33,204 nt of DNA. Origin: Gordonia rhizosphera NBRC 16068. Lineage in GTDB: Bacteria > Actinomycetota > Actinomycetes > Mycobacteriales > Mycobacteriaceae. The notes beneath the pieces were generated by a model that made no database searches, was not told the DNA's origin, and was given only the letters and a program-made list of their open reading frames with translations. This document shows positions 18,330 to 26,637 of this stretch, one piece after another (the stretch's first letter is position 1; every line of letters begins with the position of its first letter). Both the position numbers and the translations under genes were made by a program. The stretch covers positions 1 through 33,204 of the forward strand of contig NZ_BAHC01000087.1 of assembly GCF_000298195.1 (NCBI RefSeq), in the 5' to 3' direction.

Positions 18330-20549
18330 GTGACCGTGACCAGGAGACCCGACCCGTTCGCATCCGACCACGACGTGCGCCGTCTGGTCAACCTGACCCA
18401 CCCCGACCCGCACGGCTTCCTCGGGGCACACGAGGCTCCGGATGGTCACACCATCCTGCGGACCCTGCGGCCCGATGCCGCGTCCGTGGTCGCCGTGATC
18501 GGCGGCGTCGACCATCCGATGCACCGCCAGGGCGACGACCTGTGGGTGGTCACCGTCCCGATCGCCGACCTCGTCGACTACCGCTACCGCGTCACCTACA
18601 CCAACGCCGACGGCGGCACCGACGACTACCTCGTCGCAGACGGCTACCGGTTCCTGCCGACTCTCGGCGAGGTCGACCTACACCTGTTCGCCGAGGGACG
18701 ACACGAAGCGCTCTGGGAGATCCTCGGCGCGCGGGTCGTCTCCTACGGCACACCCGACGGCGAGGTCTCGGGCACAGCCTTCTCGGTCTGGGCACCAAAT
18801 GCGTACGGCGTCGCGGTGGTCGGCGACTTCGACTACTGGACCGGCCGTCAGACGCCGATGCGCTCCATGGGCAGCAGCGGGATCTGGGAGGTCTTCATCC
18901 CGGGCATCGTCGCCGGTGAGCAGTACAAGTTCCGCGTCCACGGCGCCGACGGCGTCATCCGCGACAAAGCGGACCCGATGGCCCGTGCCACCAGGATTCC
19001 GCCGTCGACGGTCTCGGTGGTCAGCGAGACGTCGTTCGTCTGGACCGACGACGAGTGGATCGCCAAGCGCGCCGCGAGCACGCCGGTCAACGAGCCGATG
19101 AGCGTCTACGAGGTACACATCGCGTCGTGGCGTCAGGGTCTCTCCTATCGCGAGCTTGCAGTCGAACTCGGTGACTATCTCGTCGAGAAGGGGTTCACCC
19201 ACGTCGAGTTCCTCCCGGTCGCCGAGCACCCGTTCGGCGGGTCGTGGGGCTATCAGGTGACCTCCTACTTCGCCCCGACCGCGCGTTTCGGCTCGCCGGA
19301 TGACTTCCGCTACCTGGTCGATCATCTGCACTCGTTGGGGATCGGCGTCCTGGTCGACTGGGTGCCCGCCCATTTCCCGAAGGACGACTGGGCCCTGGCA
19401 CGCTTCGACGGCACCGCACTGTACGAGGACGCCGACCCGATGCGCGGCGAGCAGTTGGACTGGGGAACGTACATCTTCAACTTCGGGCGACGCGAGGTCC
19501 GCAACTTCCTGGTCGCCAATGCCCTCTTCTGGTTCGACCAGTTCCACATCGACGGACTGCGCGTCGACGCCGTCGCGTCGATGCTCTACCTCGACTACTC
19601 ACGTCCCGACGGCGCGTGGCGCCCCAACATCTACGGCGGGCGGGAGAACCTGGAGGCGGTGCAGTTCCTGCAGGAGACCAATGCCACTGTGCACAAGCAC
19701 TTCCCGGGCGCGGTCACCATCGCCGAGGAATCCACCGCGTGGCCCGGGGTCACCCAGATGACCAACCTCGGTGGTCTCGGGTTCACCTTCAAGTGGAACA
19801 TGGGCTGGATGCACGACACGCTGGGCTACATCGGCCGCGATCAAGTGCACCGCAGCTTCCACCATCACGAGATCACGTTCTCGTTGATGTACGCGTGGAG
19901 TGAGAATTTCGTGCTGCCGGTGTCGCACGACGAGGTCGTCCACGGCAAGGGAACGCTGTGGAGCCGGATGCCCGGCGATTCGTTCACCAAGGCGGCCGGG
20001 GTCCGAAACCTGTTGGCGTACATGTGGTCACATCCCGGCAAACAGCTGCTGTTCATGGGCCAGGAATTCGGTCAGGTCGGTGAGTGGTCCGAAAGCCGTA
20101 GCCTCGACTGGCATCAGATGCAGGGCTGGGAGGGCGAACTGCATTCGGGGATCTCCGCGCTCGTCACCGATCTCAACGCGCTGTACAAGGCGACCCCGGC
20201 CCTCTACACCCAGGACGCGACGCCCAATGGCTACTCGTGGATCGATGCGAACGACACCGCGAACAATGTGATCAGCTTCCTGCGCTACGGATCCGATGGT
20301 TCGGTGATCGCCTGCCTGTTCAACTTCTCCGGTCTCCCCCGCTCCGGCTATCAGGTCGGCCTGCCGGTGGCGGGTACCTGGAACGAGGTGCTCAACACCG
20401 ACTCCGCCGCCTACAGCGGGGCCGGCGAGGGCAATCTCGGCAGCGTCGTCGCCGACGGCCCGGCCTGGCACGGTCGCGAGACCTCCGCGACCGTGATGAT
20501 CCCCGCCAACTCCGCGGTGTTCCTCGCACCCGCTCCCGCCCCGGAGTAG
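18330..20549 (+). CDS. glgB: 1,4-alpha-glucan branching enzyme GlgB
   Basis: This 739-residue GH13_9 enzyme introduces alpha-1,6 branches into the glucan made by GlgE. After an N-terminal module ([11 protein letters not shown]) comes a CBM48-like domain ([19 protein letters not shown]) and the catalytic barrel, with D413 ([12 protein letters not shown]), E466 (TIAEES) and D534 ([12 protein letters not shown]), the same spacing as in E. coli GlgB. I take GTG 18330, 4 nt after GAGGA and 7 nt after the glgE stop; GTG 18336 is also possible. The frame extends upstream into glgE but without a start supported by homology. It corresponds to Rv1326c and ends before the 21-bp repeat array. Confidence 0.96.
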   Translation: MTVTRRPDPFASDHDVRRLVNLTHPDPHGFLGAHEAPDGHTILRTLRPDAASVVAVIGGVDHPMHRQGDDLWVVTVPIADLVDYRYRVTYTNADGGTDDYLVADGYRFLPTLGEVDLHLFAEGRHEALWEILGARVVSYGTPDGEVSGTAFSVWAPNAYGVAVVGDFDYWTGRQTPMRSMGSSGIWEVFIPGIVAGEQYKFRVHGADGVIRDKADPMARATRIPPSTVSVVSETSFVWTDDEWIAKRAASTPVNEPMSVYEVHIASWRQGLSYRELAVELGDYLVEKGFTHVEFLPVAEHPFGGSWGYQVTSYFAPTARFGSPDDFRYLVDHLHSLGIGVLVDWVPAHFPKDDWALARFDGTALYEDADPMRGEQLDWGTYIFNFGRREVRNFLVANALFWFDQFHIDGLRVDAVASMLYLDYSRPDGAWRPNIYGGRENLEAVQFLQETNATVHKHFPGAVTIAEESTAWPGVTQMTNLGGLGFTFKWNMGWMHDTLGYIGRDQVHRSFHHHEITFSLMYAWSENFVLPVSHDEVVHGKGTLWSRMPGDSFTKAAGVRNLLAYMWSHPGKQLLFMGQEFGQVGEWSESRSLDWHQMQGWEGELHSGISALVTDLNALYKATPALYTQDATPNGYSWIDANDTANNVISFLRYGSDGSVIACLFNFSGLPRSGYQVGLPVAGTWNEVLNTDSAAYSGAGEGNLGSVVADGPAWHGRETSATVMIPANSAVFLAPAPAPE

Positions 20550-20557
20550 CGTCACCG

Positions 20558-20755
20558 GTCGACAGGACACCCACCCCGTCGACCGTGCACACCAGGGCGT
20601 CGACCGTGCACGGCCCGGCATCGACCGTGCAACACCCCACCCCTCGACCCGTGCACAGTCAAAGGGATTCCGCGCACACTCGACGATGAGCCGCGCACGG
20701 TCGACGACGGGGTGTGCACGGTCGATGATGAGCCGTGCGCGCTGGACGTCGACGC
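20558..20755. repeat. Mirrored array of 21-bp repeats with core GTGCACGGTCGA
   Basis: Two tandem arrays face each other between the convergent glgB and thioredoxin-like genes. Left units, with GTCGACCGTGCAC at their head, start at 20578, 20599 and 20620, after a degenerate 20-bp unit at 20558. A 10-bp bridge (20641-20650) follows. Right units start at 20651, 20672, 20693, 20714 and 20735, headed by the reverse complement core (GTGCAC or GCGCAC, then GGTCGA in the best copies). The period is exactly 21 bp throughout each arm. Opposite arms can pair over 12 bp. Translation gives imperfect 7-residue repeats, but no start or ribosome site supports a gene, so I treat it as non-coding. Confidence 0.85.
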
Positions 20756-20778
20756 GGGAGACGGGCGCTCGCGGGACG

Positions 20779-21762
20779 TCAGTAGAGCGCGGTGGCGAGC
20801 TTCCGGCGCGCCGCGACCACGAAGGGCTCGGCCGGATCGAAGAGCTCGAACAGCTCGAGCAGACGGGTCCTTGCGCGCGTGCGGTCGTCACCGGAGGTCA
20901 CCTTGACGACGTTGATGATGCGGTCGAAGGCGGCGTCGGGCTCCTGCCCCAGCAACAACACATCCGCCGCGGCGAGCTGCGCGTCGACGTCGTGGGGGGC
21001 CGCGTTGTGCACGATCGCCGGGTCGTGTGCCTGCGCACGCATGACGAACTCGATGTTGCGTGCGGCCGAGGCGGCTTCGGTGTTACCGGGCTCCACCTCC
21101 GCGATGGCGCGGTAGGCGGCCAGCGCACCCTCGAAGTCGCCGGCGTTGAGCCTCTCCTCGGCCATCGCCATGCGGGGATCCTCCGGCTCGGGCATCTCGT
21201 CCCCGGCGGACATGCCGGGCAGGGCGTCACCGAGTTGCGACAGGATCTCGTCGATCCACGACGTGATCTCCGCCTCCGAGCGCACCCCGTTGAAGGCCGC
21301 GACCGGCTGTCCCTGGGCGATGGCGACGACCATCGGGATCGACTGCACGCGGAAGGCCTGCGCGATCCGTTGATTGGCGTCGACGTCGATCTTCGCGAGC
21401 ACCCATCGTCCCTGCGCGCGGGCCGCGAGCGATTCGAGCACCGGCGAGAGTTGTTTGCACGGTCCGCACCACTCGGCCCAGAGGTCGACGACGACCAGCT
21501 GCTGGGTCGACCGGGTGAGCACCTCGGTCTCGAATGTGGCGTCGGTCACGTCGATGACCGCCGACACGGTCCGGGCCGGCGATGACGGCGCCGCACCGTC
21601 GGCGGAGCGGGAGGGCGGGGCGGGGCGTTGCGGTTGCTGTCGTTGCGCGTCGGCCCGTTCCTTCAGGGCCGACAGATCGACGGCACCCGACATGGCTACG
21701 GCGGCGGCAGCTTGTTGCCGGGCGGCCGACGCCGCCTGCTGCCGATTCGTTGGTCGTGTCAC
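20779..21762 (-). CDS. Thioredoxin-domain/TPR co-chaperone (CnoX/YbbN-like)
   Basis: The 327-residue protein has an Ala/Gln-rich N-terminal extension (1-65), a thioredoxin domain (about 66-175) with an intact WAEWCGPCKQL active site (C99, C102) and the SIPMVV cis-proline loop, and a C-terminal helical part with TPR-like repeats (AEERLNAGDFEGALAAYRAIAEVEPGN at about 205-231 in pieces). This layout matches Rv1324 and E. coli CnoX, a thiol-protective holdase working with chaperones. The start is GTG at 21762, 5 bp after the MFS gene stop, so it is last in a four-gene operon. The long upstream frame overlaps the MFS gene and is not real. Confidence 0.85.
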   Translation of the reverse strand: MTRPTNRQQAASAARQQAAAAVAMSGAVDLSALKERADAQRQQPQRPAPPSRSADGAAPSSPARTVSAVIDVTDATFETEVLTRSTQQLVVVDLWAEWCGPCKQLSPVLESLAARAQGRWVLAKIDVDANQRIAQAFRVQSIPMVVAIAQGQPVAAFNGVRSEAEITSWIDEILSQLGDALPGMSAGDEMPEPEDPRMAMAEERLNAGDFEGALAAYRAIAEVEPGNTEAASAARNIEFVMRAQAHDPAIVHNAAPHDVDAQLAAADVLLLGQEPDAAFDRIINVVKVTSGDDRTRARTRLLELFELFDPAEPFVVAARRKLATALY

Positions 21763-21767
21763 GCCAT

Positions 21768-22994
21768 CTAGTGTGGCACGTCCTGCGAAACGCGATGTCC
21801 GCTGCCGGTATGCCGGGCGTCGACGACATCGGCGGCCAGCACGGCGAAGGCGAGGGCTCCGACCGCGACGACGAGTCCGATGCCCAGGCTGCTGCGTTGA
21901 CTCACGAATCCGACGATGGCTGGTCCCGCGAGCATGCCCACGTAGCCGCATCCGACAACCACCGAGATCGACCGTCCGCTCGACTCCGCGGTCAGATTGC
22001 CCGCCGCGGTGAAGATCTGTGGGACGAGCCCGGCCACACCGACCCCGAAGAAGATCCATCCGACGATCGCCCAGGCCCCCGACGGCGCGAGTATCGCCGA
22101 CGACATCCCGACGATGCCGATCAGCCCGCCGACGCGCACGATCGACCTCGGGCCGAATCTGGTCGCGACGGCGTCGACGCCGAACCGGGCGATCGTCATC
22201 GCCGCGCTGAACGCACCGAATGCGACCGCCCCGAGGGCCTCGGGCGTTCCGAACGTCTCGACGACGTGCAGCGCGCTCCAGTCATAGGCCGTTCCCTCGG
22301 CGAGCATCACCGCGAACGCCACCGCCGCCAGCAGCACCAGGCGACGCAGATCGATGCCGTGCCACCACCGCCGCGACCCGGCCGGCCTCTCGACTCCGCC
22401 GTCCTCGACCTGCCCGACCCGACGACGACGCGCCAACGAGCCCGCCACACTCGTGACGACGACGATCCCGAACCCGGCGGCAGCCGCCACCGTCACACGG
22501 GGACCGACGTCGAGCCACAGCGTGAGCGCGACGATGCCCGAGCCGACGAGGCCACCGATCGAGAAGAACCCGTGGAACGACGACATGATCGGTCGGCCGT
22601 AGCGGCGCTCCACCTCCACGGCCTGTGCGTTCATCGAGACGTCGAGCGCCCCGTTGGCCACGCCGAACCCCGCGAGCGCGGCGGCCAGGGTGATGCCGTT
22701 CGTCGCGCTGACGGGTGTGAGGATCACCGCCGACAGCGCGAGGGCGGCGAGGATCGTCGTCGGACGCGAACCCCACCGGTCGATCAGCGGACCGCAGACC
22801 TGCATGCCGACGAAGGCCGATCCGCCGAGCAGCAGGAGCAATCCGCCGAGCTGGTCGTGGGACACACCGGTGCGCTCGGTGATCACCGGGATATGTGCCA
22901 CCCACATCGCGGCGAGGAATCCGTTGAGTGCGAAGACCAGGGTGACGGCCGCTCGTGCGCGACGGTCGGTCGACGCCGGGGCCACCCCGGTCAT
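21768..22994 (-). CDS. MFS transporter, YbjJ/fucose-permease-like
   Basis: This 408-residue protein has about twelve hydrophobic segments split by a charged central loop (SLARRRRVGQVEDGG, about 185-210). The block MNAQAVEVERRYGRPIMSSFHGFFSIGGL is characteristic of the YbjJ-like branch of the major facilitator superfamily. Its ATG overlaps the stop of the preceding thiamine-binding-like gene by 4 bp, so expression is coupled. The substrate is not known; linkage to that gene makes a thiamine-related compound a possibility, no more. Confidence 0.85.
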   Translation of the reverse strand: MTGVAPASTDRRARAAVTLVFALNGFLAAMWVAHIPVITERTGVSHDQLGGLLLLLGGSAFVGMQVCGPLIDRWGSRPTTILAALALSAVILTPVSATNGITLAAALAGFGVANGALDVSMNAQAVEVERRYGRPIMSSFHGFFSIGGLVGSGIVALTLWLDVGPRVTVAAAAGFGIVVVTSVAGSLARRRRVGQVEDGGVERPAGSRRWWHGIDLRRLVLLAAVAFAVMLAEGTAYDWSALHVVETFGTPEALGAVAFGAFSAAMTIARFGVDAVATRFGPRSIVRVGGLIGIVGMSSAILAPSGAWAIVGWIFFGVGVAGLVPQIFTAAGNLTAESSGRSISVVVGCGYVGMLAGPAIVGFVSQRSSLGIGLVVAVGALAFAVLAADVVDARHTGSGHRVSQDVPH

Positions 22995-23296
22995 CCGAGG
23001 TGGCGGTCGACCCGCTCGACCTTGCCGGTCATTTCACCGGTGTGGCCCGGCCGGATGTCGGCCTTGAGCACCAGCCCGACGCGCGGCGCGAGTTCGGCCA
23101 CCGCGTCGACGGCCCGCTTGACCACGTCCATGACCTCGTCCCAGTCACCCTCGAGGTAGGTGAACATGGCGGTGGTCTGGTGCGGTAATCCGGATTCCCG
23201 GACCACCCGGACCGCGGCCGCGACCGCCGCGCTCATCCCGCCGTCGGCGTCGACGGCGTCTCCCCCCGAGGGCGAGAGGCTGAACGCGACGATCAT
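22991..23296 (-). CDS. Thiamine-binding (MTH1187/YkoF-like, DUF77) protein
   Basis: A 101-residue ferredoxin-like-fold protein. The N-terminal MIVAFSLSPSGG and the block TTAMFTYLEGDWDEVMDVVKRAVDAV match the MTH1187/YqgV family, members of which bind thiamine. AGGAG stands upstream of the ATG, 13 bp after the DUF3817 stop. It overlaps the downstream MFS start (ATGA), suggesting the two proteins are made in similar amounts. Cytoplasmic; probably a tetramer in this family. Function here is an inference from family. Confidence 0.8.
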   Translation of the reverse strand: MIVAFSLSPSGGDAVDADGGMSAAVAAAVRVVRESGLPHQTTAMFTYLEGDWDEVMDVVKRAVDAVAELAPRVGLVLKADIRPGHTGEMTGKVERVDRHLG

Positions 23297-23309
23297 CGTG
23301 GCTCCTGTC

Positions 23310-23660
23310 TCAGACCGCCAGAGTCTCGCCGGCCGGTAGGTCGGAGAGTTCGGCGAGATGACCGTTGCGCTGTGCCCACCACTCGAAGACCAGGGTCCCG
23401 AACGGAGGGATACTCGACACCAGCGCGAGCGCGGTCACCTTGAGGCTCCACCGCAGCTGCATCGCCGTGACCACCGAGATGGCCACGAACGCGATGAACA
23501 CGATCCCGTGCACCATCCCGGGGACCGCGACGGCCTCGGTGTGGCCGAGGACCCACTTGAAGAACATCGCGATCAGCAACGCCAGCCACGTGATCGCCTC
23601 CAGGACGGCGACGAACCGGAAACGCTTCGCGGGACTACCAAGATCGAAGAATTGCGACAT
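23310..23660 (-). CDS. DUF3817 integral membrane protein, second copy
   Basis: The 116-residue protein has three to four hydrophobic segments and the DUF3817 pattern (AVLEAITWLALLIAMFFKW, MVHGIVFIAF, LRWSLK, IPPFGTLVFEWW), and is a diverged paralogue of the protein encoded at 3044-3388. I use ATG 23660 because GGAG precedes it by 5 nt; an ATG at 23669 is in frame but has a poorer site. It is the first gene of an operon with the thiamine-binding-like, MFS and thioredoxin-like genes, with a 27-bp palindrome just upstream. Confidence 0.8.
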   Translation of the reverse strand: MSQFFDLGSPAKRFRFVAVLEAITWLALLIAMFFKWVLGHTEAVAVPGMVHGIVFIAFVAISVVTAMQLRWSLKVTALALVSSIPPFGTLVFEWWAQRNGHLAELSDLPAGETLAV

Positions 23661-23686
23661 GGTCTCCATTGTGCCGAATCCACCGC

Positions 23687-23713
23687 ACTTCTACGACAAG
23701 GTGTAGTACAAGT
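23687..23713. promoter_or_regulatory. 27-bp palindromic operator upstream of the DUF3817 operon
   Basis: The arms ACTTCTACGACA (23687-23698) and TGTAGTACAAGT (23702-23713) match at 10 of 12 positions around the 3-bp centre AGG. It lies 26 bp upstream of the operon start and 7 bp beyond the fadA4 stop. It is AT-richer than its surroundings and has no T-run, which favours a regulator site (TetR-size) over a terminator. No regulator gene is adjacent. Confidence 0.55.
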
Positions 23714-23720
23714 CTCGCGC

Positions 23721-24923
23721 TCAGTTCTTCGGGACGCGGACGATCAGTGCGTCGCCCTGACCGCCGGCACCGCACAGCGCGGCCGCACCGATACCGCCGC
23801 CCCGCCGCTGCAGTTCCAGCGCGAGGTGCAGGGTGATCCGGGCGCCCGAGGTACCGATCGGGTGGCCCAGCGCGATCGCACCGCCGTTGACGTTGACGAT
23901 CGCCGGGTCCACGCCCAGCTCGCGGCCCGAGGCCAGCCCGACCGCGGCGAAGGCCTCATTGATCTCGATCAGATCCAGGTCCGCGGGGGTGATCCCGGCG
24001 CGGGCGCAGGCCTTCGCGATCGCGTTGGCGGGCTGCAGCTGCAGCGACGAATCCGGACCGGCGACGACACCGTGTGGACCGATCTCGGCCAGCCAGCTGA
24101 CACCGAGTTCGGTGGCCTTTGCCTTGCTCATCACGATCACCGCGGCAGCACCGTCGGAGATCTGCGAGGAGTTGCCCGCGGTGATCGTGCCGTCCTTGCG
24201 GAACGCCGGCCGCAGACCGGCCAGCGAGTCGGCGGTCGTGTCGGCGCGGATGCCCTCGTCCTCGGCGAAGACGACGGGATCGCCCTTGCGCTGCGGGATG
24301 GACACGCCCACGACCTCGTCGGCGAACAGTCCGTTCTTCCAGGCCACTGCCGCGCGCTGATGGCTCTGTGCCGCGACCTCGTCCTGCTCTGCACGGGTGA
24401 ACCCGTTGGTGTCGTTGCCCTGTTCGGTCAGCGCGCCCATCGGCTGGTCGGTGAAGGCGTCGAACAGACCGTCGAAGGCCATGTGGTCGACGAGTTCGGT
24501 GTTGCCGTACTTGAAACCGCCCCGGCTGCCCGGCAGCAGGTGCGGTGCCTGGGTCATCGACTCCTGACCTCCCGCGACGACGCACTCGAACTCCCCGGCG
24601 CGGATGAGCTGGTCGGCCAGCGCGATCGCGTCGATGCCCGACAGGCACATCTTGTTGATCGACAGCGTCGGGACATCCCAGCCGATTCCGGCCTTGACCG
24701 CGGTCTGCCGCGCGGGCATCTGCCCAGCGCCGGCGGTGAGGACCTGACCCATGATCACGTAGTCGACGGCCGACGCCGGGACACCCGACTTGTCGAGGGC
24801 GCCCTTGATCGCGATCGCCCCGAGGTCCACCGCACTGAAGTCCTTCAGCGAACCCAGCAGGCGACCGAATGGGGTGCGGGCCCCGGCGACGATGACGGAC
24901 GACTGGTCGAAGTTCGTGGACAT
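23721..24923 (-). CDS. fadA4: Acetyl-CoA acetyltransferase (thiolase), FadA4-like
   Basis: The 400-residue thiolase condenses two acetyl-CoA or cleaves acetoacetyl-CoA. All catalytic residues are present: C93 in [12 protein letters not shown]354 in [11 protein letters not shown] and C384 in [11 protein letters not shown], plus the NEAFAAV motif. The ATG at 24923 has GGAGG just upstream. It is divergent from the methylmalonyl-CoA epimerase gene with 80 bp between starts. It corresponds to Rv1323. The FadA4 name rests on synteny and the biosynthetic-type motifs. Confidence 0.93.
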   Translation of the reverse strand: MSTNFDQSSVIVAGARTPFGRLLGSLKDFSAVDLGAIAIKGALDKSGVPASAVDYVIMGQVLTAGAGQMPARQTAVKAGIGWDVPTLSINKMCLSGIDAIALADQLIRAGEFECVVAGGQESMTQAPHLLPGSRGGFKYGNTELVDHMAFDGLFDAFTDQPMGALTEQGNDTNGFTRAEQDEVAAQSHQRAAVAWKNGLFADEVVGVSIPQRKGDPVVFAEDEGIRADTTADSLAGLRPAFRKDGTITAGNSSQISDGAAAVIVMSKAKATELGVSWLAEIGPHGVVAGPDSSLQLQPANAIAKACARAGITPADLDLIEINEAFAAVGLASGRELGVDPAIVNVNGGAIALGHPIGTSGARITLHLALELQRRGGGIGAAALCGAGGQGDALIVRVPKN

Positions 24924-24991
24924 GGGGACCTCCAACATGACGTGGATCGAGCAGACCGAACGCCCGCTCAGTGGGCTGGTGCCCTCAACGC

Positions 24992-24997
24992 TACCGT
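24992..24997 (+). promoter_or_regulatory. Leaderless -10 box for the epimerase gene
   Basis: TACCGT fits TANNNT and stands 6 nt before the ATG at 25004. No Shine-Dalgarno precedes that ATG. Confidence 0.5.
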
Positions 24998-25003
24998 TAA
25001 GAC

Positions 25004-25501
25004 ATGACCAGCTCAGCAACAGACCCCGCAGCACGACCGTCGGCCACCGCCCTCATCTCGGATCTCGTCACCGCGATCGACCATGCCGGCATCGCCGTTC
25101 CCGACCTCGACGCCGCCAAGAAGTGGTACCTGGACAACCTCGGATTCGAAACCCTCCACGAGGAGACCAACGCCGAACAGGGTGTCCGTGAGGCCATGGT
25201 CGGCCCGCGCACCGCAGGCGAATCCGGCGGGACCCTGATCCAGCTGCTGGCGCCTCTCGACGAGACGTCGACGATCGCGAAGTTCATCGACCGCAGCGGC
25301 CCCGGGCTGCAGCAGCTCGCGGTGCGCGTCACCGATGTCGACGAGGTCGTCGCCCGTCTGACCGCGGCCGGCGTGCGGGTGCTCTACCCCGAGGCCCGAC
25401 GTGGCACCGCCGACTCGCGGATCAACTTCGTGCATCCCAAGGATGCCGGTGGCGTCCTTCTCGAACTCGTCGAACCGGCGGGCGATTCCTCAGGTCACTG
25501 A
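25004..25501 (+). CDS. mce: Methylmalonyl-CoA epimerase-like VOC protein
   Basis: This 165-residue two-module VOC protein converts (2S)- to (2R)-methylmalonyl-CoA in propionate metabolism and corresponds to Rv1322A. The N-terminal metal histidine H27 (AIDHAGIAV), Q80 (TLIQLLAP) and E154 (LLELVEP) align with the known ligands of the Propionibacterium enzyme. The fourth ligand position, normally His in a GxxHHxA motif, is Gln here (Q104 in GLQQLAVRV). That could alter metal binding or be a lineage trait. The start is supported by a TANNNT box 6 nt upstream. It is divergent from the thiolase gene. Confidence 0.85.
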   Translation: MTSSATDPAARPSATALISDLVTAIDHAGIAVPDLDAAKKWYLDNLGFETLHEETNAEQGVREAMVGPRTAGESGGTLIQLLAPLDETSTIAKFIDRSGPGLQQLAVRVTDVDEVVARLTAAGVRVLYPEARRGTADSRINFVHPKDAGGVLLELVEPAGDSSGH

Positions 25502-25516
25502 CGTTTCCGACTGAGT

Positions 25517-25522
25517 TAGACT
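25517..25522 (+). promoter_or_regulatory. Leaderless -10 box for the DivIVA-like gene
   Basis: TAGACT stands 7 nt before the ATG at 25530, just after the epimerase stop, indicating that the coiled-coil gene has its own promoter rather than depending on read-through. Confidence 0.5.
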
Positions 25523-25529
25523 GTGCCGC

Positions 25530-26603
25530 ATGTCAGCTCCCGCACCACGGCATCTACCCTTCGCCACAGTGATGCGCGGCTTCGACCGCGAGCAGGTGGC
25601 GGACCATCTCCAGCGCATGGACGCCGAGCTGAGGGTACTGGCCGCGGACCGCGACGCGGCCACGGCGAACGCCCACGAGCTCGCCGCGCACCTCGAAGAG
25701 GCGCGCGACGAGATCGAGGAGCTGCGGCGCGAGGTCGACAAACTCTCGGTTCCCCCGACGACCGCCCAGGGGATGAGCGAACGGCTCGGCCGGATGCTGC
25801 AGCTGGCCTCCGACGAAGCCTCGGAGATGCGGGCCGACGCCGCCGCGGAGGCCGCCGAGACGACGTCGGTGGCCCGGCAGGAGGCGGCCACGATGCGCGA
25901 GGAGGCGCAGGCCGACGCCACCCGCATGCGGGACGAGGCCGACAGCACGGCACGCAAGATCGTCGCCGACGCCGAGGAGCGGGCGCGTCAGATCCGGGAG
26001 AGCTCCGACGCGCTCGCCGCCCGGTCCGCCGACGACGCGGACGAGGCCGCCAAGCAGATCGCCGAACGCAGGTCGGCGATGGAAGCCGAACACACCGAGA
26101 CGATGACCGCCGCCCGCGACGAGGCGCGCCGCATCGTCACCAAGGCCAAGGGCGAGGCCGCAGAACTCGAGTTGCAGACGGCTCGCACGCTGCAGGGCGA
26201 GCGGGAACGTCACGACGCCGATCTCGCGGCCGAGCGAGACCGGGCCCACGCGGAGCGCGAGCACATGAAGGACACGGCACAGGAGATCGTGACCGAGCGT
26301 CTGGCCCGTTCTCGCGAGCTCGCCGGTCAGGTCGACACGGCGCGCCGGCAGGTCATCGGTCAGCTCGATCAGGTACGCGAACTGCTGACGCAGATCCCGT
26401 CGCAGCTGGCCGATCGTCATCCGGACCTGGCCGATGTCACCGACAATGACGACATCGAGTTGCTCAACCGTGCCCTCTCGCCGCAATCGCAGCTGCCGCG
26501 ACCGACCACCAACGGCGCCACTGCGTCGTCGGTGTCGGGGTCGTCGGTGTCAGGGTCGTCGGTGACCGGTTCCTCGGCCGGTTCGTCGTCGTCCGACAGC
26601 TGA
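25530..26603 (+). CDS. DivIVA-like coiled-coil protein
   Basis: The 357-residue protein starts with a short DivIVA-type N-terminal segment (LPFATVMRGFDREQVADHLQRM, residues about 9-30, in the form F..VMRGFDREQV) that in this family recognises curved membrane. Residues about 30-290 are a long Ala/Glu/Arg-rich coiled coil with many REEAQADA-type heptads. The C-terminal 30 residues are a Ser/Gly/Val repeat (SVSGSS units) of low complexity. A role at poles or septum in cell elongation or division, like Wag31 or SepIVA, is inferred from layout alone. It has its own leaderless promoter and is convergent with nucS. Confidence 0.75.
   Translation: MSAPAPRHLPFATVMRGFDREQVADHLQRMDAELRVLAADRDAATANAHELAAHLEEARDEIEELRREVDKLSVPPTTAQGMSERLGRMLQLASDEASEMRADAAAEAAETTSVARQEAATMREEAQADATRMRDEADSTARKIVADAEERARQIRESSDALAARSADDADEAAKQIAERRSAMEAEHTETMTAARDEARRIVTKAKGEAAELELQTARTLQGERERHDADLAAERDRAHAEREHMKDTAQEIVTERLARSRELAGQVDTARRQVIGQLDQVRELLTQIPSQLADRHPDLADVTDNDDIELLNRALSPQSQLPRPTTNGATASSVSGSSVSGSSVTGSSAGSSSSDS
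26526..26570 (+). repeat. 15-bp tandem repeat coding for the SVSGS tail
   Basis: Three copies of a 15-bp unit (TCGTCGGTGTCGGGG and near copies at 26526, 26541 and 26556) code for the Ser/Val/Gly tail of the DivIVA-like protein. A partly decayed fourth unit follows. The copy number keeps frame and could vary between strains. Confidence 0.8.
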
Positions 26604-26637
26604 GCCACCGACACCCCCGACGATGGGGCCGGGGAAC

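Noticed and set aside
20237..20891. ORFs on both strands across the 21-bp array with 7-residue repeats
   Set aside because: They overlap glgB or the thioredoxin-like gene, have no ribosome site at a sensible start, and the repeats show exact DNA periodicity on both strands, as expected of a non-coding array.
21763..22059. N-terminal extension of the thioredoxin-like protein
   Set aside because: The extra 99 codons lie antisense-free but inside the MFS gene on the same strand, are Arg-rich and unlike the family. GTG 21762 gives the expected start.
24924..25034. Longer start for the thiolase
   Set aside because: It would overlap the divergent epimerase start and lacks thiolase similarity; ATG 24923 has GGAGG.
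26604..26637. Hairpin between the DivIVA-like gene and nucS (CCCC...GGGG)
   Set aside because: Only four to five pairs and no T-run; too weak to call a terminator.
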